Shown here: in pieces, positions 1-8,982 of the stretch
Position numbering within the stretch: position 1 is the first letter of the stretch
How the letters are laid out: each line of letters opens with the position of its first letter
Source of the DNA: Planctomycetota bacterium
GTDB taxonomy: Bacteria > Planctomycetota > Planctomycetia > Planctomycetales > Planctomycetaceae
Assembly (NCBI GenBank): GCA_030836185.1
Contig: JAURQH010000021.1
Location: 62,001-126,000 of the forward strand
DNA length: 64,000 nucleotides
Direction: 5' to 3'
The notes under the pieces: model-generated
Seen by the model: the letters and a program-made list of their open reading frames with translations, nothing else
The model's database searches: none
Told to the model about the DNA's origin: nothing
Made by a program: the position numbers and the translations under genes

Positions 1-996
1 AAATTTCGCGAAAACTTGATCGACGAAGCCGTTTCCGGTCTTCTTCTGCGAAATATCTTTCGATACCGGAATCATCTCCCCACGCATCTTGATCGGTCAC
101 AGCTTTCACCAGAAACCCTTTCAGGAGACCGCGCGAGCTTCTTCAAATCTGATCGATCAATTGTCACCAGTGAGCGGCATGGCTCCCCTCTCATAATTTC
201 TCCCCGATTGGTAAGGCACGACCTTCAGTTTGAAAGTGAGATCCAGACACCCTTCCCGGAATCGAATCGTGTGATTTATTCACGTTGGTCGGATCCTGAA
301 CATCCCAACCAGCGAGTCATTGTAGGAGTTGACGGCATCGTTCAATTCCGAGATTCCTGGTTCCGCACATTAGCAGAGCAAGTCGTCCCTGCTGGCTGGG
401 ATGTCGTGATGATGGATGCTCCCTTTAACCACCGTAGAACTCCAACCGGTTACCGACCAGGGCAACTGTTGTTAGGTGGCAATTACTATCACCTGCTCAA
501 CACCGGTCGTCAGTCCATTCTTGATCTGAGAAGTCTAGTTGAGAGTTTGCAAGGTGACGCAGAGGAGATCGGACTTATCGGGGTCAGTTTGGGAGGTTGG
601 ATGGTGACGACTCTTTCGCAGATTGTCTCACCACTGAAATTTCTGTACGCCGTGACACCGCCATTAGAAATGAGCTGGATGCTACGAGAAGGAGGAGCCA
701 TCGTCCGTGCGGCCTGGCAAGGACTCTCTCAAGATGATCTCAGTTGGGATGAAATGCAAACCTTGATGCGTCCCCTTTCGCCCTATCATTATCGCCCCAC
801 GATGAGCCCCGAGAATATCCGTTTTTACACAGCACGTTACGACCGATTTGTGTCCACTTCAAGAATCGAACAATACTCAAAAGCCATCGGTGCACAGTTG
901 GAACAGTGGCCCTGCGGACATATCACGGCAACGTGCCGTCGTGAAGTGGCCAAAGACATTGGACAGCAAATTCGCGAACAATTCGGCGTCGTTTAG
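1..996 (+). CDS. Alpha/beta hydrolase family protein (5' end outside window)
   Basis: This is an alpha/beta-hydrolase-fold protein of unknown substrate. The frame is open to the left edge of the window; a TTG at 16 is available as a start, but the true start may lie upstream, so treat it as 5' partial. The nucleophile elbow reads GVSLGG (about residues 192-197 from the TTG), which supplies the serine. A downstream ARYDRFV segment is a plausible acid and the C-terminal CGHI a plausible catalytic histidine, in the usual Ser-Asp-His order. The elbow and general layout recall the ABHD18/DUF2048 group, but this is only a resemblance. No signal peptide is visible in the part seen. It is convergent with the WD40 gene, and a dispersed 29-nt repeat sits at the junction. 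Confidence 0.8.
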   Translation, partial: KFRENLIDEAVSGLLLRNIFRYRNHLPTHLDRSQLSPETLSGDRASFFKSDRSIVTSERHGSPLIISPRLVRHDLQFESEIQTPFPESNRVIYSRWSDPEHPNQRVIVGVDGIVQFRDSWFRTLAEQVVPAGWDVVMMDAPFNHRRTPTGYRPGQLLLGGNYYHLLNTGRQSILDLRSLVESLQGDAEEIGLIGVSLGGWMVTTLSQIVSPLKFLYAVTPPLEMSWMLREGGAIVRAAWQGLSQDDLSWDEMQTLMRPLSPYHYRPTMSPENIRFYTARYDRFVSTSRIEQYSKAIGAQLEQWPCGHITATCRREVAKDIGQQIREQFGVV

Positions 997-1021
997 CAGT
1001 CTGTTGATCAACGGATTCGTC

Positions 1022-1050
1022 GCAGAATTAAGTTTTTCGACGGGCTGTTA
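1022..1050 (+). repeat. Dispersed 29-nt repeat, copy A
   Basis: This stretch, from GCAGAATT to GGGCTGTTA, matches positions 17166-17194 in the opposite orientation with two mismatches. It lies between two convergent genes and touches the last codon of the WD40 gene. It is probably a short dispersed element; its origin is unknown. Confidence 0.7.
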
Positions 1051-2184
1051 GGGCGAACTCGTAACAACCGTACCAATCAAAGATTCGCCGGGAATCGTCC
1101 AAAATCGTATCAATCCATCGCTTGACGATGAATACAACAAATTCCCATCCATCGAGAAACGTGCTCCAGTTCCAGTTCCCATATCGGGATCGGTCAACCA
1201 GATTATTGGTTCTCCTGTGTTTAGATCACGGACGGTGATGGTATCAGTATCCCCATGGCATACGAACGTTTTTTCGTCTCGTGAAATTTGCAGACTGCGA
1301 GCACAAGGAAGAGACAGTTTCTGCTCCCAGAATCGTTCTTGCGTTGACAAATCCCAGCAAGTCACCTTTCCATCAAATGACGCAGCTAACAAATAATGGC
1401 CATCGGAGGTGACTTCCATCTCACGAGCGACGGATTGATCGATTCTCCAGGATTTCGATCTGCGCCAGCGTTTTCTGGAGCCGTTCGGTTCTCGGAATCT
1501 CCAGTGTTCGAGACCGTTATCAAAACTGATCAACAAGCTGGTTGGGGTGTCGAATAGAACACAGAATGCAGTTGTATTCTTTCCTCGAATGACACCGACC
1601 GTCTCCAGTGATTGCGTATCCCAGACAATGACAGATCCATTTGTCATTCCGGCTGCCAACAAATTTCCATCAGGACTAAACGCCAAAGATTCAGTGATTC
1701 GATCACTCTCGCCTAAGAGGATGATTGGATCACCCGAAGTATCCAATTTTTTAAGACAAACTTCACCCGTCGAGAATGTGACAGCAAGCGTATTTCCGAC
1801 CGGAGACATCTTCATGCCTTCGCACGACATTCCGGGAAAGAGATCGATCACAGAGCCACGACGATCCTGACTTGTTACTAGCTCTTGTTGATAAACTTTG
1901 CCGTGATGATCGCGATAAAGTAATGTTTCTCCGAATGGCGAAATCACCAGGTCATAAATCGGGTTACGCTGCTCCACAACCTCTGCTGATTCGGGGAGAA
2001 AAAACTTTTCCACAGAGGAAAGTTCCGACTGTGCTGCTGAAATCTCTTTCCAGAAGAAACCGCAACCCGCAAAGAGTACGATCAATAGGCTAATTAACGG
2101 CAGACGGGCAGACTTCGAGGGTTTCTCGAAGGCTTGGGGCTCTTTAATCTGCGCAGTGAAAGCGTAAAATTCACCGGTTTTCAT
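1048..2184 (-). CDS. WD40 repeat protein with N-terminal membrane segment
   Basis: This 378-residue protein has about 27 hydrophilic residues, then a hydrophobic stretch (roughly residues 28-46, PLISLLIVLFAGCGFFW), then a beta-propeller domain. I count seven WD40-like repeats; the clearest contain SPDGNLLAAG, SDGHYLLAAS and SMDGNLLYSS and end in blades such as VIVWD, VTCWD and IRFWT. Seven repeats would close one propeller. The hydrophobic stretch could be a membrane anchor, or a lipoprotein signal because it ends in FAGC, although the leader is long for that. The propeller would then face the periplasm and probably act as a binding scaffold. The partner is unknown. The gene stands alone between a convergent hydrolase and uppP. 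Confidence 0.8.
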   Translation of the reverse strand: MKTGEFYAFTAQIKEPQAFEKPSKSARLPLISLLIVLFAGCGFFWKEISAAQSELSSVEKFFLPESAEVVEQRNPIYDLVISPFGETLLYRDHHGKVYQQELVTSQDRRGSVIDLFPGMSCEGMKMSPVGNTLAVTFSTGEVCLKKLDTSGDPIILLGESDRITESLAFSPDGNLLAAGMTNGSVIVWDTQSLETVGVIRGKNTTAFCVLFDTPTSLLISFDNGLEHWRFREPNGSRKRWRRSKSWRIDQSVAREMEVTSDGHYLLAASFDGKVTCWDLSTQERFWEQKLSLPCARSLQISRDEKTFVCHGDTDTITVRDLNTGEPIIWLTDPDMGTGTGARFSMDGNLLYSSSSDGLIRFWTIPGESLIGTVVTSSP

Positions 2185-2342
2185 CGGGGCTTGCCAGTTG
2201 TGAGGAAAAGGCGGTGGGATGCCCTCAAGATGGGTCCTTGCTATATAACACGGCTCACAAGAAAATGATTCGCATTGATTATTGAGAAATTGGATTTTTG
2301 GAGAAATTATCTGATCGCAAACTCAGTAGTTTCGAAAGCTTT

Positions 2343-3113
2343 TTACTGAAGTTGCCAGATCAGCGTGAAGCCTCCAAACAGCAGGCACCACACACCAAAA
2401 AGTCGCAAATTTCCCTGTTTCAGAATTTTGAGTAATCCAAACAACGCCAGCAAACCCATGATTGCTGCCACAAACGCTCCCGCTCCCAGCATGATGAGGG
2501 GCGTTTGCAATGGTTCACCTTTCAGAATTGAAAACAGTTGCAAAAACGCAGCGCCCGATAAAGCCGGGATTGCCAGCAAGAAGGAAAAGGCGGCCGCCTC
2601 GGCACGATTCAAACCGGCTCCTAACCCTGCTGCGATTGTCGAACCGCTCCGAGAGATTCCGGGAAGAATCGCCACCGCCTGCGCACAACCAATGCCAAAC
2701 GCCGCCTTCCAGGAAAGCTGACCGCACAAAATCTCTCCTGACTTTTGTCGGTCACACCAAAATAACATCAACCCGGTGATCGGTAAGCAGATACCCGCCA
2801 AAAGCGGAGATTCTAACCAGCTTTCCAGAAACAGTTTGACTCCCAGCCCAACGATGACCGCGGGGATTGTCCCGACAACCACAAGTCCCAAAAGACGGCG
2901 GTCTTTCAAAAGCATCGTAAGGATTCTAGCGCGATAGACGGCCAGAATTGCCAACAATGTCCCGGCATGCAAAACGATATTCAGATCACTGACATCCGCC
3001 GATATCCCCAACCAACTTTCCAGAACCACTAAATGCCCGGACGAGCTGATCGGTAAAAATTCCGCGATTCCCTGAACAACAGAGAGTAGCAGTAGTTCCC
3101 ACCAGGTGATCAT
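2343..3113 (-). CDS. uppP: Undecaprenyl-diphosphatase UppP (BacA family)
   Basis: UppP is an integral membrane enzyme that dephosphorylates undecaprenyl pyrophosphate, recycling the lipid carrier for peptidoglycan and O-antigen synthesis and giving bacitracin resistance. At 256 residues it has the usual length. The two signature regions are present: QGIAEFLPISSSGHL near residues 14-28 and PGISRSGST near 148-156, which supply the conserved Glu, Ser and Arg of the active site. The rest is a series of hydrophobic helices. It starts at ATG 3113. The gap of about 20 nt to the SLC13-type gene upstream suggests co-transcription. Confidence 0.95.
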   Translation of the reverse strand: MITWWELLLLSVVQGIAEFLPISSSGHLVVLESWLGISADVSDLNIVLHAGTLLAILAVYRARILTMLLKDRRLLGLVVVGTIPAVIVGLGVKLFLESWLESPLLAGICLPITGLMLFWCDRQKSGEILCGQLSWKAAFGIGCAQAVAILPGISRSGSTIAAGLGAGLNRAEAAAFSFLLAIPALSGAAFLQLFSILKGEPLQTPLIMLGAGAFVAAIMGLLALFGLLKILKQGNLRLFGVWCLLFGGFTLIWQLQ

Positions 3114-3134
3114 AAATACTTCCTGTCACCTGAA

Positions 3135-4943
3135 TTAAAAATGCCACACAAACGGAATGATTGCCATGCTGATTCCGAAAACGATCAAACTTAAAGGTCC
3201 ACCTAATCTCAAATAATCGGACGACTTGTAACCTCCCGGTCCAAAGACCATCAAATTTGTTTGATAGCCGACCGGTGTTGCGAAGCTGGCAGCCGCAGCA
3301 ATTGTGATTCCCACCAACAACGGCATTGGATCGATGGAAAGCTGCTCGGCAGTCGAGAAAACAATCGGCAAAATCAAAACAGCGGCCGCCTTGGCCGTGA
3401 TCAGATTCGTCAGTACCATGACAGTGGCGTACAAAACTGCGAGAATCAAATAAGGGTTTTTTCCCGCGAGACTAATCACACCGTCGGCAAGCAAAATATC
3501 CGTTTCGCTCGATGACATCGCCTCCCCGATCCCAAGCCCAGCTCCGATAACAAGAAGCACGCCCCAATCAATCGAGCGTCTGGCTTCGATCCCCTTGCAG
3601 CAGCCCGAAAGCACCATCATCGACGCGGCGACAAGTGACGCTTTCAACATGTCTAATAGCCCTGTCGCGACAACAATCACCATCGCCAACAAGACCAGTT
3701 GCGAAAACCAGGCAAGCTCGTGACGGGGAGGTGTATAACCTTCAACACGGCTGACGAGAAAGAAATCGCGAGAGTTTCGATGCACTTCCAGAAATGACTC
3801 ATGGGTCTCCAGTAAAAGTGTGTCTCCCGGCTGGAGCTGAATGTCACCGATTTTCACATTGAGACGTTCCCCATTTCGAGCCACGGCGATTACCGCCGCG
3901 TTATAGCGTGAACGAAATCGTGATTCTCGAATGGATTGTTTCTGATTTGGAAAACTGTCAGAGACCACCGCTTCGATAAGAACCCGATCACTGCGGGGAC
4001 TATCCAGTTTGAACACCTGATTGGTGGCGGGAGACAACCCTGCAATTTTTTGTAAGTCGACGATTGATTCCACAATTCCGACAAAAATCAAACGGTCTCC
4101 CGCTTCGAGTCGCGCATCTGAACTGACTGCTGGAAGAATGTGGCCACCACGATCAATTTCCATCAGGTAGAGTGAAGGAAGATGTCGCAATCCGGCCGCT
4201 TCAATCGTCTTCCCAACAATACCTGGATGATCCTCGACAATCATCTCGACGGTATATTCTCGCGGATCGGCTAACGGACTGATCGCCGGTCGTCGGTCGG
4301 GTAAAAGCTTTTTAGAAAAGAGCAGCAGATAACCGAGACCTACAATTGCACAAGGCAATCCGACCCAAGACAACTCAAACATCGAAAATCCTGGAAGGGA
4401 TTGCTCAACCATTTGCCCACCGACCTCGACAAGCTGGACGTGTTGGCGAATTTTTCCATCAATCACCAACGTGGTGCTGGTGCCGATCAAAGTACACAAC
4501 CCACCTAAAATGGTGGCGTAGCTCAATGGTAAAAACAAATGTGAAACGGACAACCGAAATTTTTTCGCCCAATCTCCGATTACAGGCACCATCATGGCAA
4601 CAACAGGCGTGTTATTGAGAAAGGCACTCAAAATCGCAACCGGGAACATCACTCTCGCTTGCCCCTTACGGAGCGTTTTGGGTTCGCCCAATAATTTCGC
4701 ACCAACGAAATTCATTCCGCCTGTTTGTTTGAGACCCTCTGCCACAACAAACAAAACAGCAACGGTCGCCAACCCAGGATTGGCAAATCCTTCCAAGGCT
4801 GATGCAGTGTCGACAACACCCGTCACCAACAGAACCGTTAAGCCTCCCAGCAACAGTAAGTCTGCCGGGACACTCGATACTGTCAGCGCAATCGTGATCA
4901 CAATCAGAACAGAAAGTGTGATCTGATTGGCGGCAGTGATCAT
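3135..4943 (-). CDS. SLC13/DASS-family permease with two TrkA-C domains
   Basis: This 602-residue membrane protein has the layout of the SLC13-type permeases. It has an N-terminal block of hydrophobic helices with a typical loop (AFLNNTPVVAMMVP), a central soluble part of about 180 residues (roughly 220-400) resembling two TrkA-C/RCK-C domains (motifs such as LEAGDRLIFVG and LQPGDTLLLET), and a second membrane block ending in ATPVGYQTNLMVFGPGGY. That C-terminal block is typical of sodium-coupled anion transporters. Family members carry sulfate, dicarboxylates or phosphate, and the sequence alone does not decide the substrate. The TrkA-C pair probably binds a regulatory ligand. A sulfate or phosphate role would fit the downstream position relative to the CysQ-like phosphatase gene, but that is inference. 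Confidence 0.88.
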   Translation of the reverse strand: MITAANQITLSVLIVITIALTVSSVPADLLLLGGLTVLLVTGVVDTASALEGFANPGLATVAVLFVVAEGLKQTGGMNFVGAKLLGEPKTLRKGQARVMFPVAILSAFLNNTPVVAMMVPVIGDWAKKFRLSVSHLFLPLSYATILGGLCTLIGTSTTLVIDGKIRQHVQLVEVGGQMVEQSLPGFSMFELSWVGLPCAIVGLGYLLLFSKKLLPDRRPAISPLADPREYTVEMIVEDHPGIVGKTIEAAGLRHLPSLYLMEIDRGGHILPAVSSDARLEAGDRLIFVGIVESIVDLQKIAGLSPATNQVFKLDSPRSDRVLIEAVVSDSFPNQKQSIRESRFRSRYNAAVIAVARNGERLNVKIGDIQLQPGDTLLLETHESFLEVHRNSRDFFLVSRVEGYTPPRHELAWFSQLVLLAMVIVVATGLLDMLKASLVAASMMVLSGCCKGIEARRSIDWGVLLVIGAGLGIGEAMSSSETDILLADGVISLAGKNPYLILAVLYATVMVLTNLITAKAAAVLILPIVFSTAEQLSIDPMPLLVGITIAAAASFATPVGYQTNLMVFGPGGYKSSDYLRLGGPLSLIVFGISMAIIPFVWHF

Positions 4944-4970
4944 GAACGGCTTTCCCGAGCAAACTCAATG

Positions 4971-5972
4971 TCAGTCATATTTTGCCAATACTCCCAGAGA
5001 TTCCATTTGCTCAAGAAGGCTCTCGTGTAAGGGACCGTTTGTGGCAACCACTCCACGATTTTCGATCAACTTACTACCATGTCGGAAATCTAGTTTCTTG
5101 CCAAACGCATCGGTCACCGTGCCTCCGGCTTCAGTCACACATAAAACGCCTCCGCCGTGATCCCAAATCTTCTCCCGGTAACCGGGACGAGTCGGCAGAC
5201 GCAGGTAAATTTCAGCATCTCCACGAGAAACTACGGCGTATTTGGCCTGGCTGTCGAGTCTGCGAGGTTCACCACCAATTCCTAATGTTTCTGCGAGACG
5301 GGCCGAATCACTATGTGAACTGTGTCCCGATTCCACCGATTCACACATTCGCATTTGACCTGCATCAGCTTCCTGACTCACCTTGACCTGCACAGGTTCG
5401 GCAGAGGGATCATCAATAGGAAGTTGCCAAGTCCCATGACCTCGTACTGCATAGAAGATAGTGCCAGCCGAAGAAGAGTCACCCGTGTATGACAAGTTCG
5501 GACATCCCAGCAGTCCGACTTCCAATTCCCCGCCAATGGCCAACGCGAGGGCGACAGCGTACTGATCGCCTCTCAGAAATCCTTTGGTTCCGTCGATAGG
5601 ATCGATTGTCCAAAAACGAGGCGAGTAATCCTGAGCGTTTCCAAAGTCGATGGATTCATAGATCATCGTGGGATCGGTGGAATGCCCGGAAGATTGAATC
5701 GCCGATTGAATCTGAGGCAAATAATGATCGCCGTCCGCATCTTTCAGTTGTGCGGAATCCTCTTCACCAATAATCGGATCATCGGCGAATGCATCTTTGA
5801 TCGCCCGACAGACAACCGCTTGGCTCGCATAATCGGCAATCGTCACTGGAGAACGGTCGTCTTTGGATATGGCATCTCCGCCAATTCCCGATTGAACTCC
5901 TCGACAGACAATGGAAGCACGACGAACGGCATCAATGGCAATTTCTAATTCACGTGTAAACTCATGGCTCAT
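4971..5972 (-). CDS. CysQ-like 3'(2'),5'-bisphosphate nucleotidase / inositol monophosphatase family
   Basis: This Mg2+-dependent, Li+-sensitive phosphatase-family protein is probably a 3'-phosphoadenosine 5'-phosphate (PAP) nucleotidase, with inositol or histidinol phosphate as the alternative substrate. The family metal-binding motifs are all visible: IIGEED, the hallmark DPIDGTKGF, and the C-terminal WDHGGGVLCVTEAGG. DGTKGF with Lys is more typical of the PAP phosphatases than of inositol monophosphatases. I place the start at ATG 5972 (333 aa). The open frame continues upstream to 6095, but that part (about 41 residues) has no homology character and would overlap lpxB. A role with the neighbouring SLC13 carrier in sulfur metabolism is possible but unproven. 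Confidence 0.88.
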   Translation of the reverse strand: MSHEFTRELEIAIDAVRRASIVCRGVQSGIGGDAISKDDRSPVTIADYASQAVVCRAIKDAFADDPIIGEEDSAQLKDADGDHYLPQIQSAIQSSGHSTDPTMIYESIDFGNAQDYSPRFWTIDPIDGTKGFLRGDQYAVALALAIGGELEVGLLGCPNLSYTGDSSSAGTIFYAVRGHGTWQLPIDDPSAEPVQVKVSQEADAGQMRMCESVESGHSSHSDSARLAETLGIGGEPRRLDSQAKYAVVSRGDAEIYLRLPTRPGYREKIWDHGGGVLCVTEAGGTVTDAFGKKLDFRHGSKLIENRGVVATNGPLHESLLEQMESLGVLAKYD

Positions 5973-6091
5973 TAGTTTGGCTCTATTCCTGGTATTTGGA
6001 CTATCGGACTTTAGTGTGCTCGCAGGAACATTCAGTAATGCACTGTAACGATCGGCTGATCTCATCAACAGGCAACACATCGACTCCTGAA

Positions 6092-7258
6092 TCAAGCGGC
6101 TTTTTGACGGCTCTGTTGGGGGAATGTTTTCAAGATGGCATCGGCCGTTTTGGAGATGGCACCAAATTGAACGGTCCGGTATTTTAATCGTTCAATCTCT
6201 GCCTGCTTCTCGAGCAATTGATCGGGGTGAGTCAACCAATTATCGACAACTTGGAACATCTTGTCATAGTTACGCCCCACAGGCCCCATATGATAAAACT
6301 CGGGGAACACTTCGCAGTTCTCAAACAGATTTGGTAGAGAAATGTATTCAATCTGAAGTAACGTCTTGCCGATCACCCACATAAATAATCCGCCATTGTA
6401 CATCACTATGGCTGGTTTCGTGCGTGCTAGTAGTTCTAAACTGACCGAGCCTGAAACCATCACACAGCAATCCGAGATTTCAATAATTTCGGATGTTCGA
6501 TCAATATGAAATTCAATGGGTAGCTCTTGCCCCAATCGTTCGTATTGTTTTTCGCACCAGACTTTTTGACTCTCTCGGTAGCAGGCCACCAGAAATTTCA
6601 CCTCTGGGTGCTTTTCATGCCAACGCGAAATCAATTTTAACTGATCGGGGAAGTTGCCTTGAACTTCACTGTTGCGACTTCCCGGCAACACGCCCACAAT
6701 GCGATCCGCATCGCGGTGTTGATCCAAACAAAACGGTTCGTTCAGTTTTTTGGCAGCCACTTCGTCAAAGAAGGGATGCCCCACAAATTCAACTTCAATG
6801 CCATGCTTGGCATACCATTCTGGTTCAAATGACAAACCGCATAACACGTGATCAACATACTTCCGCATGCGTTCGACGCGCCAAGTGGCCCACGCCCAGA
6901 TTTGAGGCGGCGAAAAATAATAGACGGGAATTCCGGCGGCTTTTGCTCGTTTTGCGATAGACCAGTTAAAGCCGGGAAAATCGACCAGAATTACGGCATC
7001 AGGTTTGTGTGTTTGAAAATATTGTTCGGCCTGATCGGCAAGTTTGAAGAACTTTCGCAACAACGGCAAGACAGCAAAGATTCCCATCACGGCCATATCG
7101 GTCAGTTGAAAATGTAAGTCACAACCGGCTTCCTGCATTTCCGGGCCACCGAAACCGGTAAACGTCAAATCGGGACGACGCTGTTTCAGTTCGTGGATCA
7201 GATGTGCCGCATGTTGATCACCGGAGGGTTCGCCGACGGAGAAAAATATTTCAGGCAT
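6092..7258 (-). CDS. lpxB: Lipid-A-disaccharide synthase LpxB
   Basis: LpxB is a glycosyltransferase of family GT19 that joins UDP-2,3-diacylglucosamine and lipid X to form the lipid A disaccharide at the inner membrane. At 388 residues it has the family length. Diagnostic segments are GEPSGDQHAAHL at the N-terminus, VLVDFPGFNW, the YYFSPPQIWAW segment, VLPGSRNSEV in the middle, and VSGSVSLELL with YNGGLFMWVIGK towards the C-terminus. The short gap to lptB upstream (about 70 nt) places two lipopolysaccharide genes together. This supports an outer membrane containing lipid A in this organism. Confidence 0.95.
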   Translation of the reverse strand: MPEIFFSVGEPSGDQHAAHLIHELKQRRPDLTFTGFGGPEMQEAGCDLHFQLTDMAVMGIFAVLPLLRKFFKLADQAEQYFQTHKPDAVILVDFPGFNWSIAKRAKAAGIPVYYFSPPQIWAWATWRVERMRKYVDHVLCGLSFEPEWYAKHGIEVEFVGHPFFDEVAAKKLNEPFCLDQHRDADRIVGVLPGSRNSEVQGNFPDQLKLISRWHEKHPEVKFLVACYRESQKVWCEKQYERLGQELPIEFHIDRTSEIIEISDCCVMVSGSVSLELLARTKPAIVMYNGGLFMWVIGKTLLQIEYISLPNLFENCEVFPEFYHMGPVGRNYDKMFQVVDNWLTHPDQLLEKQAEIERLKYRTVQFGAISKTADAILKTFPQQSRQKAA

Positions 7259-7331
7259 GACTGTTCTTCCTGGTCTTCACTGCTGGCTGGTGAGGATAAA
7301 TAATTGATCGAGTCTAAAAAAATGCGGAAGG

Positions 7332-8201
7332 CTAGGATGCAATGGCCTGAGGAAATTCATCATCAGGCTCGTCTGATTCATTTTTAGAAATGTCAGAGTT
7401 GTTTTCCAATTCAACATCATTCGTTTCAGGACCGGGTCGGAAAGTTTGTTTCCCTTCCAGAATTGAATTGGCATCGAAGCGTTTCCCGAAGTAAAGTTCA
7501 CGCGCTTCTGGATGATTGAGGACCGTTTCGGCATCACCGTCGACAATCACCTTACCCGCACAAATAATGTAACTGCGGTCGGTAATCGTCAGCGTTTCAC
7601 GCTCTCGATGGTCGGTCAATAGAATCGAAATCCCCGATTGTCGAAGATCTTCGATGATATCCTGAATGCTGTGAATCGTGACGGGATCAATACCCGTGAA
7701 AGGTTCATCGAGTAAAATGATTTGAGGATCACTGGCGAGACAACGGGCAATCTCCAAACGACGACGTTCTCCCCCAGAGAGAGTGGATGCGATTTGTAGA
7801 CGCTTGTCGGTCAGTCCAAATTGTTCGAGCAATTGATCGACACGATCCCAAGCTTCGGATTTTCTCCAATTGAGGAACTCCAGAATGGCAAGAATGTTCT
7901 TCTCGACCGACAGCTTGACAAAAATACTGCTGTCTTGAGGAAGGTATCCCAGTCCCATGCGCGCTCGTTGGTACATGGGCATTCGGGTGACATCTTCACC
8001 ATTCAGGTAAACATGCCCCTCGGTGGGTGTCGTCAGACCACACGCCATCCGAAACGAGGTACTCTTACCAGCTCCATTCGGCCCCAATAACCCCACCACT
8101 TCACCGGGGTAAACATTGAAGCCGACTCCTGAGACTGCCCGTTTTCCCGGGTAGTCCTTAATCATGTCGCAGCATTCGAGTAATGCGGTTCCGCCAGTCA
8201 T
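7332..8201 (-). CDS. lptB: LPS export ABC transporter ATP-binding protein LptB
   Basis: LptB is the ATPase subunit that drives the LptFGC complex to extract LPS from the inner membrane. The motifs are clear: Walker A GPNGAGKST, Q-loop in YLPQDSSIF (typical of LptB), ABC signature LSGGERRRLEIARCLA, Walker B IILLDEPFTGIDP, and the H-loop TDHRERETL. ATG 8201 is preferred (289 aa) because it has AGGG upstream and starts at the conserved N-terminus. Standard LptB is about 240 residues. This one carries about 50 extra C-terminal residues rich in Asp, Glu and Asn after GKRFDAN, which look disordered. Confidence 0.93.
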   Translation of the reverse strand: MTGGTALLECCDMIKDYPGKRAVSGVGFNVYPGEVVGLLGPNGAGKSTSFRMACGLTTPTEGHVYLNGEDVTRMPMYQRARMGLGYLPQDSSIFVKLSVEKNILAILEFLNWRKSEAWDRVDQLLEQFGLTDKRLQIASTLSGGERRRLEIARCLASDPQIILLDEPFTGIDPVTIHSIQDIIEDLRQSGISILLTDHRERETLTITDRSYIICAGKVIVDGDAETVLNHPEARELYFGKRFDANSILEGKQTFRPGPETNDVELENNSDISKNESDEPDDEFPQAIAS

Positions 8202-8497
8202 CCCTGACACCTGTTTTTCGGGTTTCGGGCATGTCCTCATGACATATTTTGAGCCCGTTGAGTTCGAACGTCATTCTAATACAGGACCGAAAATCCCACC
8301 AGCCCGGATACGCACCCCGAAAATTGACCGAAATCCTCTCAAATATTGTATTTCCCTTCTTATCACAAGGGTCTGAGCAGCCCTGCCGCCACCAGACTCA
8401 ATACGGTTGCAACCTGACTCATCTCGCGGGATGATTGGTTCATCACACTCTCAGAAATTATTCCCCACTGACATTACCTGAAAGCTCTCGACTTCCC
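8202..8497. other. Divergent intergenic region, lptB / molybdenum carrier-like gene
   Basis: About 300 nt separate the two divergent starts, so promoters for both genes must be here. I could not identify a convincing -35/-10 pair, riboswitch or repeat. Confidence 0.5.
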
Positions 8498-8974
8498 ATG
8501 GAAATCACATTCATCAGTGGCGGACAAACGGGCATCGACCGTGGCATGTTAGACGCATGTTTGGAATTAGACTTTCCTTGCGGTGGGTGGTGCCCGGAAG
8601 AACGCCTCGCAGAAGATGGCCCGATTGATGCCAAATATCCTCTCGAAGTTCTTCCCGGTGCCGGTTATCCCGAGAGAACGCGAGAGAATGTCCTCGATAC
8701 GGACGGCACCATCATTCTGTTTCGGGAAGAGTTAACAGGAGGCACCAAAAGTTCTCAGAAACTGGCTCGATCACGACGCAAGCCTTATTTACTGTTGGAC
8801 CTGGAACAACTCGAACTGGAGGAAGCTGCAGAAACGTCGAGTGAGATGATTTTCGAGAAGGGGTTATGGCGCATCAATATTTCTGGCCCCCGCGCTTCGG
8901 AATGGCCCGAATCTCACCAGCTTGCTTTTCAGTTCACATCAAAACTGATTGCCAAAGTTCGTGGAGAGGATTGA
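8498..8974 (+). CDS. Putative molybdenum carrier / YpsA-type SLOG-superfamily protein
   Basis: This 158-residue protein starts at ATG 8498 with a Rossmann-like strand and the loop SGGQTGIDRG, followed by FPCGGWCPEERLAEDG and later ELTGGTKSS. This pattern is that of proteins annotated as putative molybdenum carriers (PF12694), part of the SLOG/TIR-SIR-related nucleotide-binding superfamily. Biochemistry in this group is thin: a related protein binds molybdenum, and other SLOG members bind nucleotides. The frame is open upstream to 8435, but those 21 residues lack family character. There is no Mo-cofactor gene nearby. Confidence 0.8.
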   Translation: MEITFISGGQTGIDRGMLDACLELDFPCGGWCPEERLAEDGPIDAKYPLEVLPGAGYPERTRENVLDTDGTIILFREELTGGTKSSQKLARSRRKPYLLLDLEQLELEEAAETSSEMIFEKGLWRINISGPRASEWPESHQLAFQFTSKLIAKVRGED

Positions 8975-8982
8975 TCACAAAA

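Noticed and set aside
5973-6095. N-terminal extension of the CysQ-like phosphatase
   Set aside because: The extra 41 residues would overlap lpxB and lack family character; ATG 5972 starts at the conserved helix.
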